Positions 1-11,141 of a DNA stretch of 64,000 bases are shown piece by piece. The stretch comes from Nageia nagi. Lineage: Eukaryota > Pinophyta. A program made the position numbers and the translations under genes. Each line of letters starts with the position of its first letter. The first letter of the stretch is position 1. The stretch lies in assembly GCA_050084985.1 (NCBI GenBank), contig JBITNC010000001.1, positions 210,614,001 to 210,678,000 of the forward strand, given 5' to 3'. The notes beneath the pieces were generated by a model. It was not told where the DNA came from and searched no databases. It worked only from the letters and a program-made list of their open reading frames with translations.

Positions 1-529
1 AAAATCTTTTTTCATATAAAGCTTAAGATCTTTTAGTAGGATATAATTATAGCTTCTCTGAATCAAAACTTATTATTTATTTATTTATTTATATATATAT
101 ATATTTCATCATCTGGTGTTTTCATGAAGATATTCCTTGCCATGACTAAATATGATCTTTTAACTTTTGCAATTGATACATTTTGAAAATGATATTGTAA
201 TACATCAAAACTACACTTGTGTCAATCTCCATACTATGTGCTGTTTATGATAGTTGCATGACAAGACTCTAGTTTATCTTTGCATATCGAAGCAAGTATG
301 TGATGGTAAGATTATTTGATGTATACAATTTTGAGATAATGATGTTGTATATCAAAACTTCACTTGTTTTTATCTCCATACTATGTGCTGTTTATGGCAA
401 TTGCATGACAAGACTCTAGTTTGTCTATGCATGCCGAAGCGAGTATGTGATACGAAGCTTGTTTTGTATATACAAATTATCTTTCACTTTTCTCTACTTT
501 TGACCTAGTAGAATGGGTTTCATGATGTT
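1..529. other. AT-rich non-coding stretch with a local duplication
   Basis: No gene is recognised here. The stretch holds a short TTTA/TA-rich run near 70-105 and an imperfect tandem duplication described separately. If the minus-strand Tat element reaches this far left, this would be part of its 3' region, but no LTR end could be seen. Confidence 0.5.
172..460. repeat. Two-copy tandem duplication, about 147 bp period
   Basis: Copy one (about 172-318) and copy two (about 319-460) share long identical blocks, such as CTCCATACTATGTGCTGTTT and TTGCATGACAAGACTCTAGT. They differ mostly by transitions and small indels. No coding potential is seen. Confidence 0.8.
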
Positions 530-600
530 CTTTTACATAAGTATGGATCTAATTCATCTAAAGGAGGTGGCCTCCTAACTGAAGACTCTATCAAATCCAT
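530..600 (-). pseudogene. Detached copy of the Tat gag N-terminus
   Basis: Read on the minus strand from the ATG at 600, this segment encodes a peptide starting MDLIESSVRRPPPLDE. It is nearly identical to the first residues of the Tat gag starting at 16251; I see 2-3 differences in about 21 residues. Nucleotide similarity covers roughly 530-605 and fades on both sides, so this is a fragment, not a second element. It may mark the end of a rearranged related element or a transduced leader/gag junction. What is seen is the match; its origin is inference. Confidence 0.7.
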
Positions 601-1196
601 ATTGTCGTCCAAATTTATCATATAAGGTTTATTTTATACGTTCTCGTTTACTACTTTTGGAAAGATATTTCTCAATTTTTGATCTACTCATTTGGTTATT
701 TTTGGTAAAATTGATTGTGTATTTTCAGATCCGATCCATGAATACAGATTCAACTTGGCTAGCAAAACCATAGTCTAGACATTATTACCACATCCTGTGT
801 TTGTTTTGCCATCTGAGCTCAGACTTAGTCTGATCTATTTTTTGTATTTGACTTAGTCAGGGATTGTTGACAATCTTATATAATATAGTAAAAATACTAT
901 TTTTATAATAGTATATTTTGATATAAATATCTTAGTTTATTGTGTTTAGACTTGTTTTGATGGCAATTTTAATTATTTTACCCTAGTAAATTTACTCAAT
1001 ACTAGTCCTTCATGTGCCGATGTGTTGGCAGTCATGTGACATTGGAGCATTCTTCTAGGTGAAAAATAATGTAATTTATAATTTGTTCACTTTCATCTTA
1101 GTGAACGAAGCTTCTAATTTTGTCTATACATAAATAAATTTTAAGATATTTAAAAAATATACTTCATATTATATATTTTCAAATGAGATAAATCAT
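601..1196. other. Non-coding stretch
   Basis: No ORF or repeat was recognised. It lies between the gag-start fragment and the motif cluster upstream of the PMD relic. A segment around 850-870 (CAGGGATTGTTGACAATC) resembles the GATC-type motif in the Tat LTR near 18918. Confidence 0.4.
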
Positions 1197-1246
1197 TGAC
1201 GATCAGTGTGAAATCATTGACGACTACATAACGATCACCGATGATC
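1197..1246. promoter_or_regulatory. GATCGTC/CGATC motif cluster upstream of the PMD relic
   Basis: Short, partly palindromic units such as GACGATC and GATCACCGATGATC occur within 50 bp, about 130-180 bp before the putative start codon at 1376. Similar units recur in the PMD intron (1660-1775) and in the leader and LTR of the minus-strand Tat element. Position suggests a regulatory or repeat role, but no factor is known to me. Confidence 0.35.
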
Positions 1247-1456
1247 CCTGATGCGGAGGGTTTAAAAAGAAAATAGTTTACTTTTTAACTTTTTACTTTT
1301 CATTTGATATTCTAATTTTGTCTTTTCTTACTTGTCATTTTCCTTCATCTTTTTACCAACTTTTTAGCAAATTAGATGGCGCCACGCAAGAGGATCTCGA
1401 AGAAAGGCAAATCAATCTCTCAAGAGGTATTTTAACCATCCATTTCTTTGTTTTAA

Positions 1457-1458
<2 letters not shown>

Positions 1459-1502
<44 letters not shown>
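1459..1502. repeat. (TA)n microsatellite
   Basis: An uninterrupted TA dinucleotide run lies inside the intron of the PMD relic. Its length polymorphism would not affect the coding exons. Confidence 0.95.
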
Positions 1503-1505
<3 letters not shown>

Positions 1506-1659
1506 CTTTTAAAACTAGGTTAATTTTAATAGTTAAAAATGTTTATGTATGTTTTAATATGATGTAGGTTGTATTAGCATAGATTTTTTATAATTTTCAT
1601 ACTCTTTTATATATGTATTTCAAAACCCTAGCCGAGGGTTTGTGCCTCAACTTTGGTTT

Positions 1660-1775
1660 TATAGAGTCATTGGTGATTTTAACCATCACCAATGATCTCT
1701 TCAGGATCGTCACCGATTTTAACGATTGCCAACGATCTCTTAGAAGTCGTCATCGATCGCTAACACAATCGAGGG
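1660..1775. repeat. GATCGTC/CGATC motif cluster in the PMD intron
   Basis: The intron holds many short units on both strands, including GATCGTCACCGAT, GATTGCCAACGATC and GTCGTCATCGATCGC. They form imperfect palindromes around CGATC. The local CpG content is unusual against the rest of the window. Confidence 0.6.
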
Positions 1776-3999
1776 CGATCATAAAACAAGTTTTTTGTTT
1801 TGTTTTTTTTTTTTATAATGTATGCTTAGAATAATTAATCAACTTAAATATCATTGTTTTGGTATGTTGTGTTTTAAGATTAGTGTTTTGTTTTCTTAGT
1901 TCTAATTAATTATTTTTTAAATGTTATATATTAAATTTTTATGTCTATCATTTTAGGTTTCAAAGGTTTTTACTTCTAGGGGTCATTACCCTCAGATTCT
2001 TCATGACCTTAGTGGTCAAGTACCTAACATAGATCATGCTTTTCTTTGTGATGTTGGTTTTGGAGTGGCCCCATATATGGGTCATATCCAAAAGGACCTT
2101 GTAGTTTTAGCTACACTTTTTGAGAGATGGGATTTGGTGATTAATGCTTTCCATCTCCCTACTAGTCCTATCACTATTATAGTGGAGGACATTCATCACA
2201 TTTTGAGACTTCCAGTTCGAGGCATGGATATTATTCTTCTACAGACTAGAGAGGAGGCTTGACCGTTGGTGAGCAAGCTTTTTGGGGAGGATGTAGTTAA
2301 GGAGTTAATGGTGCAGATTTAGGTAGGAGGCTTGATGTATTATCAATTTTGGTAAGGATTATTAGAGGAGTGTCCTACATATCTTCGCATTACTTATCTC
2401 ATGGAATGTATCATGTGTTATGGTGCATCAGATGCTGGTGGTGGGAGATTTCCTTGGGCTTTGATGGGTGTACTCCATCAGATGATTACTTTGAGGATCA
2501 CTTTTGCTTGGTCCCCTTCATTATTGGCCCTTATTTATAGGGAGCTTTATTTATTAGTACAGACTCTGAGAGCTACGGTTGCTATAGCACTTATTTTACA
2601 GGCTTGGGCATATGAGCACATTTATCCTTACCAGCCTTTAGGATTACTTGATCCTACATATACCACTTGTAGATATACATCAGGTATTCAATGTTGGAGC
2701 CATTTACTAGTTATTCCTTAGAGGGATGGCATTCAAAGAGACGTTGCTTTTTATAGATAGCTCTTGAGTAGTTTGATTCCTAGTCAGATTCAGTGGAGGA
2801 TTGGCTTGCAGATTGCTAGTTTTGTTGAGACTAGTTTCCATTTATATGGAACTAGATAGGTGATGTTTTTATAGGGTCCTCGAGTAGGTATCATAGAGTA
2901 TTTTCATTATGATTGGTTTCATCGATAGTTTGTCCTTTCTTAGGACATTCCACCTCCACCTCTTCGATATCTTCATCCAGAGGATGCTCTTGTGTCAGGT
3001 GTTTCTTTGTTGACTTATTCACCTATCATTCTTAGATCTGGTGAGGATATTCTAGATGAGGATGTGCCTATGGATGATGTGGGGACTTCAAAGACTTTTG
3101 CATCATGGTGGGATACTGAGCTGGTAGAGTTTTTTAGGAGTGAGGTGACCAGTGAGCATCCTACTTAGAGAGCTCAAGTGGATACAACTCCAGAGATAGT
3201 GATTGAGGAGCCTGGTGGTACTGCTAATGGAGATGATTTTACTATGGAGGATTTTGAGGGTCTTGATGCTAGGTGTATGACTAGAGAGGTTCCAAAGATT
3301 GAGGAGGGTAGGTTTTAGTAGCCTGAGGTTCCTACTTAGACTACTTTTGAGTGAGGGGAGTCCAATGGGAGGAGTGCTTCTTCTTATGAGGTTGAGATCG
3401 TAGAGCTTCAATATGTGATTGGGGAGCTTCACACTCTTCAGGATGCTTCTACTTTGGAGTTAGCTAGTTTGAGGGGAGATATTGCTTCCATGAGGATTGA
3501 GATGATAGCTCTCAGATGTTTAGATAGCACTCATGTGAGATATAGATCTAAGTGAGATACTCTTCATTGATCTCTAATGGATGCTACTACTCATATTGCT
3601 GAATTATCTAGTGGAGTTGTAGATTTGAGTGTCAGTACTTCAACACCTTCTATAGATGAGCATGCAGATCAGCTAAGGGAACATGATTACTATCATAGGG
3701 CTGTGGAACTTTGGTTACCTAGTTTTCCTAGATATTCTTTAGATGGTCCTAGTTCACCACCTAGACCAACACCAGGGTTTCCTTGTTCACCAATTTTAGG
3801 TGGCTTGGGTCATTTTGGGTGATGAGGCTGACATGCAACATTAGTTTCTTGATCTTAATCTACTGCTAGGGGTGTATCTCCTAGGACATATGCTATAGGT
3901 TTGAGATCTATTACTAGGGATGAGGGTTCTTCAGATCTTCCTGGTGATCCTCATGATGATGTTATGTCTACTGGAGGACATTTATATTTTATTTTTTGA

Positions 4000-4435
4000 T
4001 GATATATGTATAATGGAATTTTATTTCTTGTTATATGACTCATGTTGCTATGATGGTTATGATGTTATAGTTTCCTAATGGATTACTTATATTATTTTTA
4101 TTGTTTGATGGATAGACTGATGATATGTTATGATATTTCTATGATTCTTGATGCATGGTTTTACATTTTATTTATTTATGAGATTTATGATGAAATAACT
4201 TATGATGTCATGTTATGTAGATTATAAAAAATAGTAATAAACATAATTGTCTCTTTATATATATATAACTCGTTAATAATTTAGGAAAATGGATTTAAAA
4301 TTTCTTTAGATATTATTATCTCAAATATATATATGTTAACCTAATTATTTAAGAATCATTTAAATATTTAATCATTTTTAAATTTAAAATTAATTATTTA
4401 AGGACATTTTTCTTATATTTTTATGGAATTAGATG
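4000..4435. other. AT-rich tail after the PMD relic
   Basis: No coding signal is seen. The first 200 bp are rich in TATGATG-like words and may be the former 3' untranslated region of the PMD gene. The remainder is plain AT-rich sequence. Confidence 0.4.
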
Positions 4436-4650
4436 CATCATTTTCCACACTTGGCAATTTTACAATAAAACACTCAACACAATAAACTATTCATGCATAT
4501 TAACTCTATCTTGATTTATTGTATTTTTTACAGAATCAGAGCTCATCATCTTTCGCACTTAAAATTTTTACAAGAAACCACTTGACATGATAAACTAATG
4601 ATTTATGGATGTTTATGAACATTAACTTTATCTTGGTCAGGGGAACAATA
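4436..4650. repeat. Two-copy tandem repeat, about 109 bp period
   Basis: Two diverged copies (about 4436-4544 and 4545-4650) share the order CATCAT(T/C)TTTC.CACTT, ACACAATAAACTA or its variant, and TTAACT(C/T)TATCTTG. No protein is encoded. Confidence 0.65.
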
Positions 4651-5192
4651 AATAATCATTCTTATCCTTTCCAAAGAAAATCAATTTTAATAATGTTCAA
4701 TGGTAATGATATTATTAAAAGGAGTGGATTTAACAAAATGACACAAATGATTTTAAACACAAACAAAATACAAAAAATACTCACTATGAAAAAAGATTAG
4801 GTGATTTTGGATTAATAACCAAGTTATTATAACATCTACCTTATCTTTCTTTATCTCAAGATTTAACAACCTAATATGATATCAAATAATATTGTTATAT
4901 GTTGATAAAAAACCTAAAACTCCGTGTGTGTAGTGACATTCATTTCCTTTCTTAGATCATTTGATATGGAATATCTTAGAAACATTAATGAGCTAGTCTA
5001 TCCATATGAAATGTATAGAGGTCCATAGGAAAGAAAATTGCTAACCAAAATGGACATATCGCCACTTGTAAGGTATGCCTCATTGCCAGATAGGCATCCA
5101 TAGCCCTGATGAGGATTAACCCCTTGATCCCACTACAACCTTGCTCTACTGCCAGTCAGGTGTCCATAGCCCCGGTAGATGATATTGTAATC
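4651..5192. other. Non-coding stretch with a short two-copy repeat
   Basis: No gene is seen. Around 5093-5170 a unit of about 60 bp, containing TGCCAG, then G(C/T)(A/G)TCCATAGCCC, occurs twice. The segment precedes a hairpin and is relatively GC-rich for this window. Confidence 0.45.
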
Positions 5193-5257
5193 ACCCAAGA
5201 ATCATTGATATGATGTAGTAATCATTTTTTTTTTTAACTATCAAATGATTCTTGGGT
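5193..5257. repeat. Inverted repeat, potential hairpin
   Basis: The arm ACCCAAGAATCATTGATA (5193-5210) pairs with 5239-5257, whose reverse complement is the same except for one extra T. The loop of about 28 nt is T-rich. It could be a small palindromic element end or a structured transcript segment; no mobile-element hallmark was found. Confidence 0.7.
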
Positions 5258-5619
5258 TCGAGATGAAGCGAATAATAGGATAGATTTGTAAGTTTTCACT
5301 CTAAATATTTATAAAATAATTTCATTCAAATTTTCTTAGAATTCTTTAATGTATTAAGTGTTTGGAGTTTTTTTTTTTTTTCTTCAAACATACAAATTTT
5401 ATGTTTTTCTATCATTTAGGGTATATCATTTCTCTATGAAAGAAAGACAAAACAAATGCAGTGATAACAAGGAGATTATTCTAAGATGACCTTTTCATAC
5501 TTTACACATTTACTGGATAATCACTTTTACAATGGTATGCAACACATATTTACACCACATAAGGGCAGGGCACCCCATTGCCAAGTAACCTCTAGATGTT
5601 TTTCATCTAGGTATATTTT

Positions 5620-5866
5620 ATAATTTTATAATTTTTATGTGTTTTGTAGTTTTCTATTTTTTAGGATTTTATAATTTTTAATTTTTTAGAATTTTATATT
5701 TTTTAGTTTTTTAGAATTTTAGAATTTTTAATTTTTTAGAATTTTGTAATTTTTAGTTTTTAGGATTTTATAATTTTTAATTTTTTAGGATTTTGTAATT
5801 TTTAATTTTTTAGGATTTTATAATTTTTAAATTTTTTTTTTTTAGGATTTTATTATTTTTAATTTT
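5620..5866. repeat. AT minisatellite, 25-bp unit
   Basis: About nine to ten imperfect copies of a unit built from TTTTTAATTTTTTAGGATTTTATAA, with A/G and A/T variants, occur in tandem. It abuts the end of the extra ORF of the minus-strand Tat element and so occupies the place of its 3' untranslated region. Confidence 0.85.
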
Positions 5867-7851
5867 TATCTTTCTTCATTGATGATTCTACATCGTGATA
5901 AAAGAAAGTTATATAATAAAAACCTATATGATATAGGTGAAAATTGTGCTTTGATTATTGATTTAAATTGAATTAACCAACTTGGATTTTCTTGTAAAAT
6001 ATTGAAGTCAAAAGAAATATTCCAGGCTAGAGAAAACATATATGCCACAGAAGCAACAAATGATGGATTATAATGGTCTTATGGATGTAATGGCATAGAC
6101 CCTAGTGAAGCAATTAATTGATGTAAATATTCATTAGGTACAATTTTTATTATTATTCACCATAAAAAACCATGTCATTTGAGGAGAGTCAAAAGATCTT
6201 ATAAACATTCATTATTAGGTATTTCATTTATATGACACAATCCCTAACAAGGTTGATTAAAAATTTCAAATTCAATATGAGATGAGTTACATAATCTACC
6301 ATAGGCATCATTTGATTATTCAATTAATTGAGTATAGATTACCTTTTGTAGGATGATATATTTAATATTTTCTAGAAGGCAATCTATAAATTGAGGATTG
6401 ATCATTTCATTTGATTGATATTGAATGGGTTTAGTCATTAAATATGGAGGAAAAGATCTATAATCTTGATGACATGGTATAATTGGTATCATGTAATATG
6501 GATTAGGTTGATTGTGATCACCTTCTCCAAAACAACAATGATCCATCATTTTGATGCTACCTGCATCAAATAGTGATGATTATATATTAGTTTTCTAGTA
6601 TACTATTTACAAACATATATAAAGAGATTTTTTTTTTCATATGTATATATTTATATTCTTCTAAGGAATCTATTCATGACACGTTCAAATCGAATTTGAA
6701 TTGCATCAGGATTAAATGAACAATGTGTTGAACTAAATAACAAACTATAATCTAGTATTACTTGATTGTGATAGATTTTTGAAACACAATAATCTAAGTG
6801 TTCAGATGTTACGATTTGCATGATTGAGATGACTTGTTCTTGATGTTTAAAGATCATATTGTGAGTACAATCCACTATTATTTTAAGTTTTTCTATAGGC
6901 CATAGAAGACAAAAGTAAATCATTAAATCAAATTCTGAGCTAGGAGAACACCATAACTCAAATGCTCGAATACAAATAATAACTTTGTATCAGTTTACTT
7001 TAATATCCCAACTATAAGATTCACGTGTATCATAGAATATCAGGGCCACTTTTTGTTGTATTTCAACAAGCATGGAAAAGATATTTGAATACAAAGGAGT
7101 AGGAAAATTACAAATGACTTTCATAAATAGATCTTTGTCATACCTACTCTCAAATCATGGAAGATAACTTTCATTATTTCGTACCCTATGTCTTGTTGAC
7201 AATTTTTCAATAATCTCATTTCTAATCCTTATTTGATTTAGCATTTTAAGTTCGGTAATATGACAAACTTGCCTTTTCTCCAATCTTTGTTTCCAAATTA
7301 TATGTCGCATTTGCATGCGAAAAAATTTGAGTTTGCCTATATTTCTGTTGTAACATTCTGGAAGGAAAAGCCACAAAAGTATCTGAAAAATCATAAATTA
7401 CCTTTTTATGAGGTAAAAAATGTAAGAGTTCATCCATCCAATCTAGGCTTTCGATTAATTGTTTAATGTATTTCAACCTAGCTAGAATGAGTGAATATTT
7501 AGTTAATTGACAATTTATGACAATTCTCGGTATTCCATAAGGCCATTGTAAATAGTAAGTTGTTATTTCTTGTAATGTTTTTTCCATATGGGTGAAATAT
7601 ATTTGTGGATCTAAATTAATGTCCACATTATACCTACAAAAAGTGACTCTCTAACCACTATTTACATCGTAAAGCATATGGTGTGTTCTTTCGAATTATT
7701 CATCAATAGTCATTCATAAATAATTTAAGAGATTAAAATCAAGTCTATGTTTTAAATATATTAATGCTAAATCACCTGGATACCTTGGTGATGGAAATCG
7801 TACTTGTGATTGTGCTATGCTACCTTCAGCAGCTTCCTTTGCTAGATTCAT
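5866..7851 (-). pseudogene. Extra sense ORF downstream of integrase, unknown product
   Basis: About 110 bp after the integrase stop, a long decayed reading frame starts at the ATG at 7851 (MNLAKEAAEGSIAQSQVRF). It runs with few stops to 7246, shifts frame near 7260, continues to 6651, and resumes at 6549 behind a good acceptor (TTTGATGCAG) to end at 5866. Roughly 600 residues can be followed. They are rich in aromatic residues, Ile and Leu, with no signal peptide or clear membrane segment, and I do not recognise a domain. It is not gag-like and shows no similarity that I can see to the PMD relics. Extra ORFs between pol and the 3' LTR are known in several Tat/Athila families; this one is on the sense strand. 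Confidence 0.6.
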
Positions 7852-7961
7852 CTTTACTATTTTTAATCATTAACACTTGACAAATATTAATATATATATA
7901 TACATATTTTTTTTATTTTATTTTATATATAAAACAAAAGAAAACTAATATACACATTTTT

Positions 7962-9272
7962 TTAAGTATAAAAAGTTCGAAGATGCATGATATTTATGGG
8001 TTCACGCTCTTCATTTCCTTCTAAATCTGACAAATGATAAGTTCCTTTACCAAATTTTTTCTTAATGACATATGGTCCTAACCAATTTGGAGCAAACTTA
8101 TCTCTAAGCTATCATTCTATTCGTGAAGTTTGTTGATTTTATTTTAAAACCAGATCACCTATTTTGAATTCATGAATTAGAGCCCTTTTATCAAAAGCTC
8201 ATTTTATCCTCTCCTGATAAACACGCATATGCTCTAAAGCATTAATACATTTTTCATCTAAAAACAATAACTGATCTAAGCGAGTCTATCTTACTTCTTC
8301 ATTAGAATTTTACTCACTTAGATTTACTCTAAGGGATGGTATTTCAAGTTCTATGGGTAGGATGGCTTCTGTTCCATATACCAAAGAGAATGGTGTTGCC
8401 CTAATAGGAGTGCGTACATTGGTACGATAAGCCCATAAGGCTTTTGGTATTTGAATATGCCAATCTCTATGAGAATCATTTACTATTTTTGCTAAGATGT
8501 TCTAAATAGTTTTATTAGTATCCTCTGCCTGTCCATTACCTTATGGATAATATGGAGTGGAAAAACTTTGTTTAATTTTATACTTATCACATATTTGTTT
8601 TACATCCTTATTTTTAAAATTTTTTCCATTATCCATAATTAATTGGTTTGGCACACCAAATCTACATATAATATAATTTTCTATAAAATTTGTGATTCGT
8701 GAACCAATGGTGGAAGTCATGGGAATAGCCTCTACCCATTTGGTAAAATATTCAGTTGTTGTAATTATGAACTTGTGTCCACCAGAAGATGTAGGTGTAA
8801 TTTATCCTATTAAATCTAATTCCTATTTAGAGAATGGCCAAAGTGATTGTATAGGATGTAGTTCTTGAGATGGCTGTGAAAATAAATGAGCATATTGTTG
8901 ACATTTAAAACATTTTTTAACATATTCACAACAATATTTTTCCATAGTTGGCCAATAATACCCCATTCGTATTAATCATTTTACAATTGCAACACCATTA
9001 AAATGTCCTCTGCATGTTCCATCATGGGCAGAGGATATAGCCTTTTTAACATTATTTTATTCAAGACATCTGAGTAAAATACCATTGAAATTTCATCGAT
9101 ACAAGATATCCCCTATCAAACAATATTTAGTTACTTTAATTTTAAAAGCTCATCGTGATGATTTATTAAGGTTTGCAGGAAGAGTTCCAAATTTTAAAAA
9201 ATCTATCAATTCTTTGTACCAATTATCTTTATCAGTTACATCAATATTTAATACACTTTTTTCTTCATCTTC
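7962..9272 (-). pseudogene. Tat-1 integrase
   Basis: Integrase inserts the cDNA into host DNA. On the minus strand the zinc-binding HHCC motif is intact (HDGTCRGHF ... CFKCQQ, about 9025-8895). The catalytic core shows Asp in DLIG (about 8815), Asp in MDNGKNF (about 8640-8620) and Glu in GNGQAE (about 8530), the DD35E pattern. A TAA stands where Gln is expected just before GNGQAE. The C-terminal part has FKIGDLVLK and FAPNWLGPYVI, and ends in MHLRTFYT at the TAA at 7962-7964. There is no chromodomain, as expected for Tat. Stops occur mostly at Gln/Trp sites. Confidence 0.9.
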
Positions 9273-10187
9273 CTATTGTAATGATGATTGAGATAATTGA
9301 ATTATTTCAACTTGAATTGAAGATTTTTTAGGATCTTCTAGGATAAGAGATCCAATAGAAGCCATAGCATTTGCAAATCTATTAGACGATCTTGGTGCCG
9401 CTTCTATACTAAATTGGTCAAAAAATTTTAATAATTTCTTGACTAATGCTTTATACTTTTGAAGTAAAGGTTCTTTACATTGATAGATTCCTTTCACTTG
9501 ATTTACAATGAGTAAAGAATCTCCAATAATCTTAATTCTTTTAAGTTTTAATTTAACAGTAGTTTTTAATGCTAATATCAAAGCTTCATATTCCGCATTA
9601 TTATTAGTATAAGGAAATTTTAATTTAAATGAATATGGTATAGGGATCCCTTGCGGTGTTATAAACACAACACCTACTCCACCACCTTGTTCACATCGAG
9701 AACCATAAAAGTGTATTGTCATATCCCAATCATCTTCAGGTTCTACAGGTATTTCAATTTCATCTAATTGAAACACCCCATCATCAGGTAATTCAATGAC
9801 AAGTGGTTTATTATCTTGCAATGGAGCATCAGTGAGATAATCAGCAATTAATTGTCCTTTTATTGACTTTTGTCCAATAAAATGTAAATCAAATTCAGTT
9901 AAATGCATTATCCACTTTGTAGTTCTTGAATTTTGATAAGTTTTATTCATCATATGTTTCAATGGATCCACTTTAGAAATGACATCTATTGTATGATTAA
10001 GCATATAATGTCGAAGTTTTTTAGTAGCAAAAATGACAGCAAGACATAATTTTTCCAAATATATATACTTAATCTCATAACTCACAATTGTTCTACTTAG
10101 ATAATATATAGCTTGCTCTTTATTATGTTCATTCTTTTGAGCAAGCATTGTTCCTAAAGCACTTCTAGTAGCGGAAATATATAACAA
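9273..10187 (-). pseudogene. Tat-1 RNase H plus archaeal-type RNase H
   Basis: An uninterrupted 304-residue stretch holds two RNase H domains. The gypsy-type domain covers residues 1-110 (LYISATRSALGTML, SRTIVSYEIKYIYLEK, MHLTEFDLHFIGQKSIKG). The second covers about residues 152-275 (GGGVGVVFITPQG, NNNAEYEALILALK, IIGDSLLIVNQVKG, RFANAMASIGS). The first catalytic Asp expected in a FDGS-type motif of the second domain reads Tyr (HFYGS). RNase H removes the RNA strand during reverse transcription. The first residue is not a true start; the frame continues from RT across stops upstream. Confidence 0.93.
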
Positions 10188-11141
10188 AAAGGGTATATCT
10201 TTTCTTGGTGTACTTAAGATAGGAGGAGATAATAAATATCTTTTAATTTCATCAAATGCATCTTGTTGCTCTTTGCCCTAATGATATTCTATCTCCTTTT
10301 TTAATAATTTTGTAAATGGTTTACATTTATCAAAAAGTTGTGCTATGAATCTTCTAATGGCTTATAACTTGCCTTGTAAACTTTGTATTTGTTTCAAATT
10401 TATAGGAGGTGGCATATCCACTATTGCCTTTACTTTACTAGGATCTATTTCAATTCCTCATTGGGACATAATAAATCCTAATAATTTTCCTAATGTTACA
10501 CCAAAAACACATTTTTTTGGATTTAATCTTACTTTATGTTCTAATAATCTATCTAATACTTTAATTAAAACTTTTCCATGATCTTTTCTATACTTAGATC
10601 TAGCCAACAAATCATCGATATAATCTTCTACTATGTCATGCATATAATCATGAAATATATAAGTCATAGCCCTTTGATAAGTTGCCTTGGCATTTTTTAA
10701 TCCAAAAGGCATAACTTTATAACAAAAGGTACCCCAAGGAGTTATAAAAGCTATGTTATGTTGATCTTCAATGGCTATTTTTATTTGATTATAACCAGAA
10801 AATCCATCCATTAATGACAACATATCATGTCCTACTGTCGAATCTACCAAACTATCAATGCTAGGTAGAGGGAAATCATCCTTAGGACAAGCTTTGTTAA
10901 GATCATAGAAATCTATACATATTCTTATTTTTCCATTTGGTTTTTTCACAGGTACCATATTAGATATCCAATCTAAATAATCTATAGGTTGTATAAATTT
11001 AACTTCTAACATTTTTTGAAGTTTTTCTTTTACCATTAATGCTATAGTGGGATGCATTTTACATAATTTTTGTTTAACAAGCTTAGCATCAAATTTTAAT
11101 GCTAAATTATGTACTACTAATTTAGGATCTATTATAGGCAT
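10188..11141 (-). pseudogene. Tat-1 reverse transcriptase
   Basis: The RT makes cDNA from the element RNA. Fingers and palm are in one open stretch (11141-10458): VKKPNGKIRICIDFYDLN with the first catalytic Asp, FSGYNQIKI, VMPFGLKNAKATYQRAM, and YIDD at the active site. FGVTLGKLLGFIMSQ ends the stretch at a TGA/TAA region. The thumb/connection to 10188 continues in the same frame with three stops (VDMPPPINLKQIQSLQGKL, FTKLLKKEIEYH). All catalytic Asp residues are preserved. Just upstream, KVFAWSYVDMP is the conserved start of the RT region. Confidence 0.93.

Larger units (their letters stand above)
1376..3999 (+). pseudogene. Plant mobile domain (PMD) gene relic, two exons
   Basis: PMD proteins are plant-specific; some family members are carried by transposable elements. 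Exon 1 (1376-1426) encodes MAPRKRISKKGKSISQE and ends at a good donor (GAG|GTATTT). Exon 2 opens after TTTTAG at 1957 in the same frame and runs into the PMD core: LATLFERWDLVINAFHLP, then LRLPVRG, later LILQAWAYEHI, and R*F..S*DIPPPP where * marks TAG for an expected Gln. The C-terminal third is acidic and low-complexity, then Ser/Pro-rich. Many stops and frame changes make it dead. The start was chosen because exon 1 plus the splice sites restore one frame. It is antisense to the Tat element on its right. PMD identity is strong; the last 300 bp are uncertain. Confidence 0.85.

Noticed and set aside
601-660. GGTTTATTTTATACGTTCT as a remnant of the Tat-1 LTR head
   Set aside because: Similarity to the LTR edge near 19213-19230 is short and has mismatches in the diagnostic TGTAGACAC part; it was not enough to call a 3' LTR.
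1318-1512. Short plus-strand ORF ending in an Ile/Tyr repeat
   Set aside because: The Ile/Tyr tail is the (TA)n run translated. The real signal here is exon 1 of the PMD relic in another frame.
7260-7466. Plus-strand ORF inside the extra Tat ORF
   Set aside because: It is the antisense shadow of the minus-strand coding relic; composition mirrors the opposite frame.
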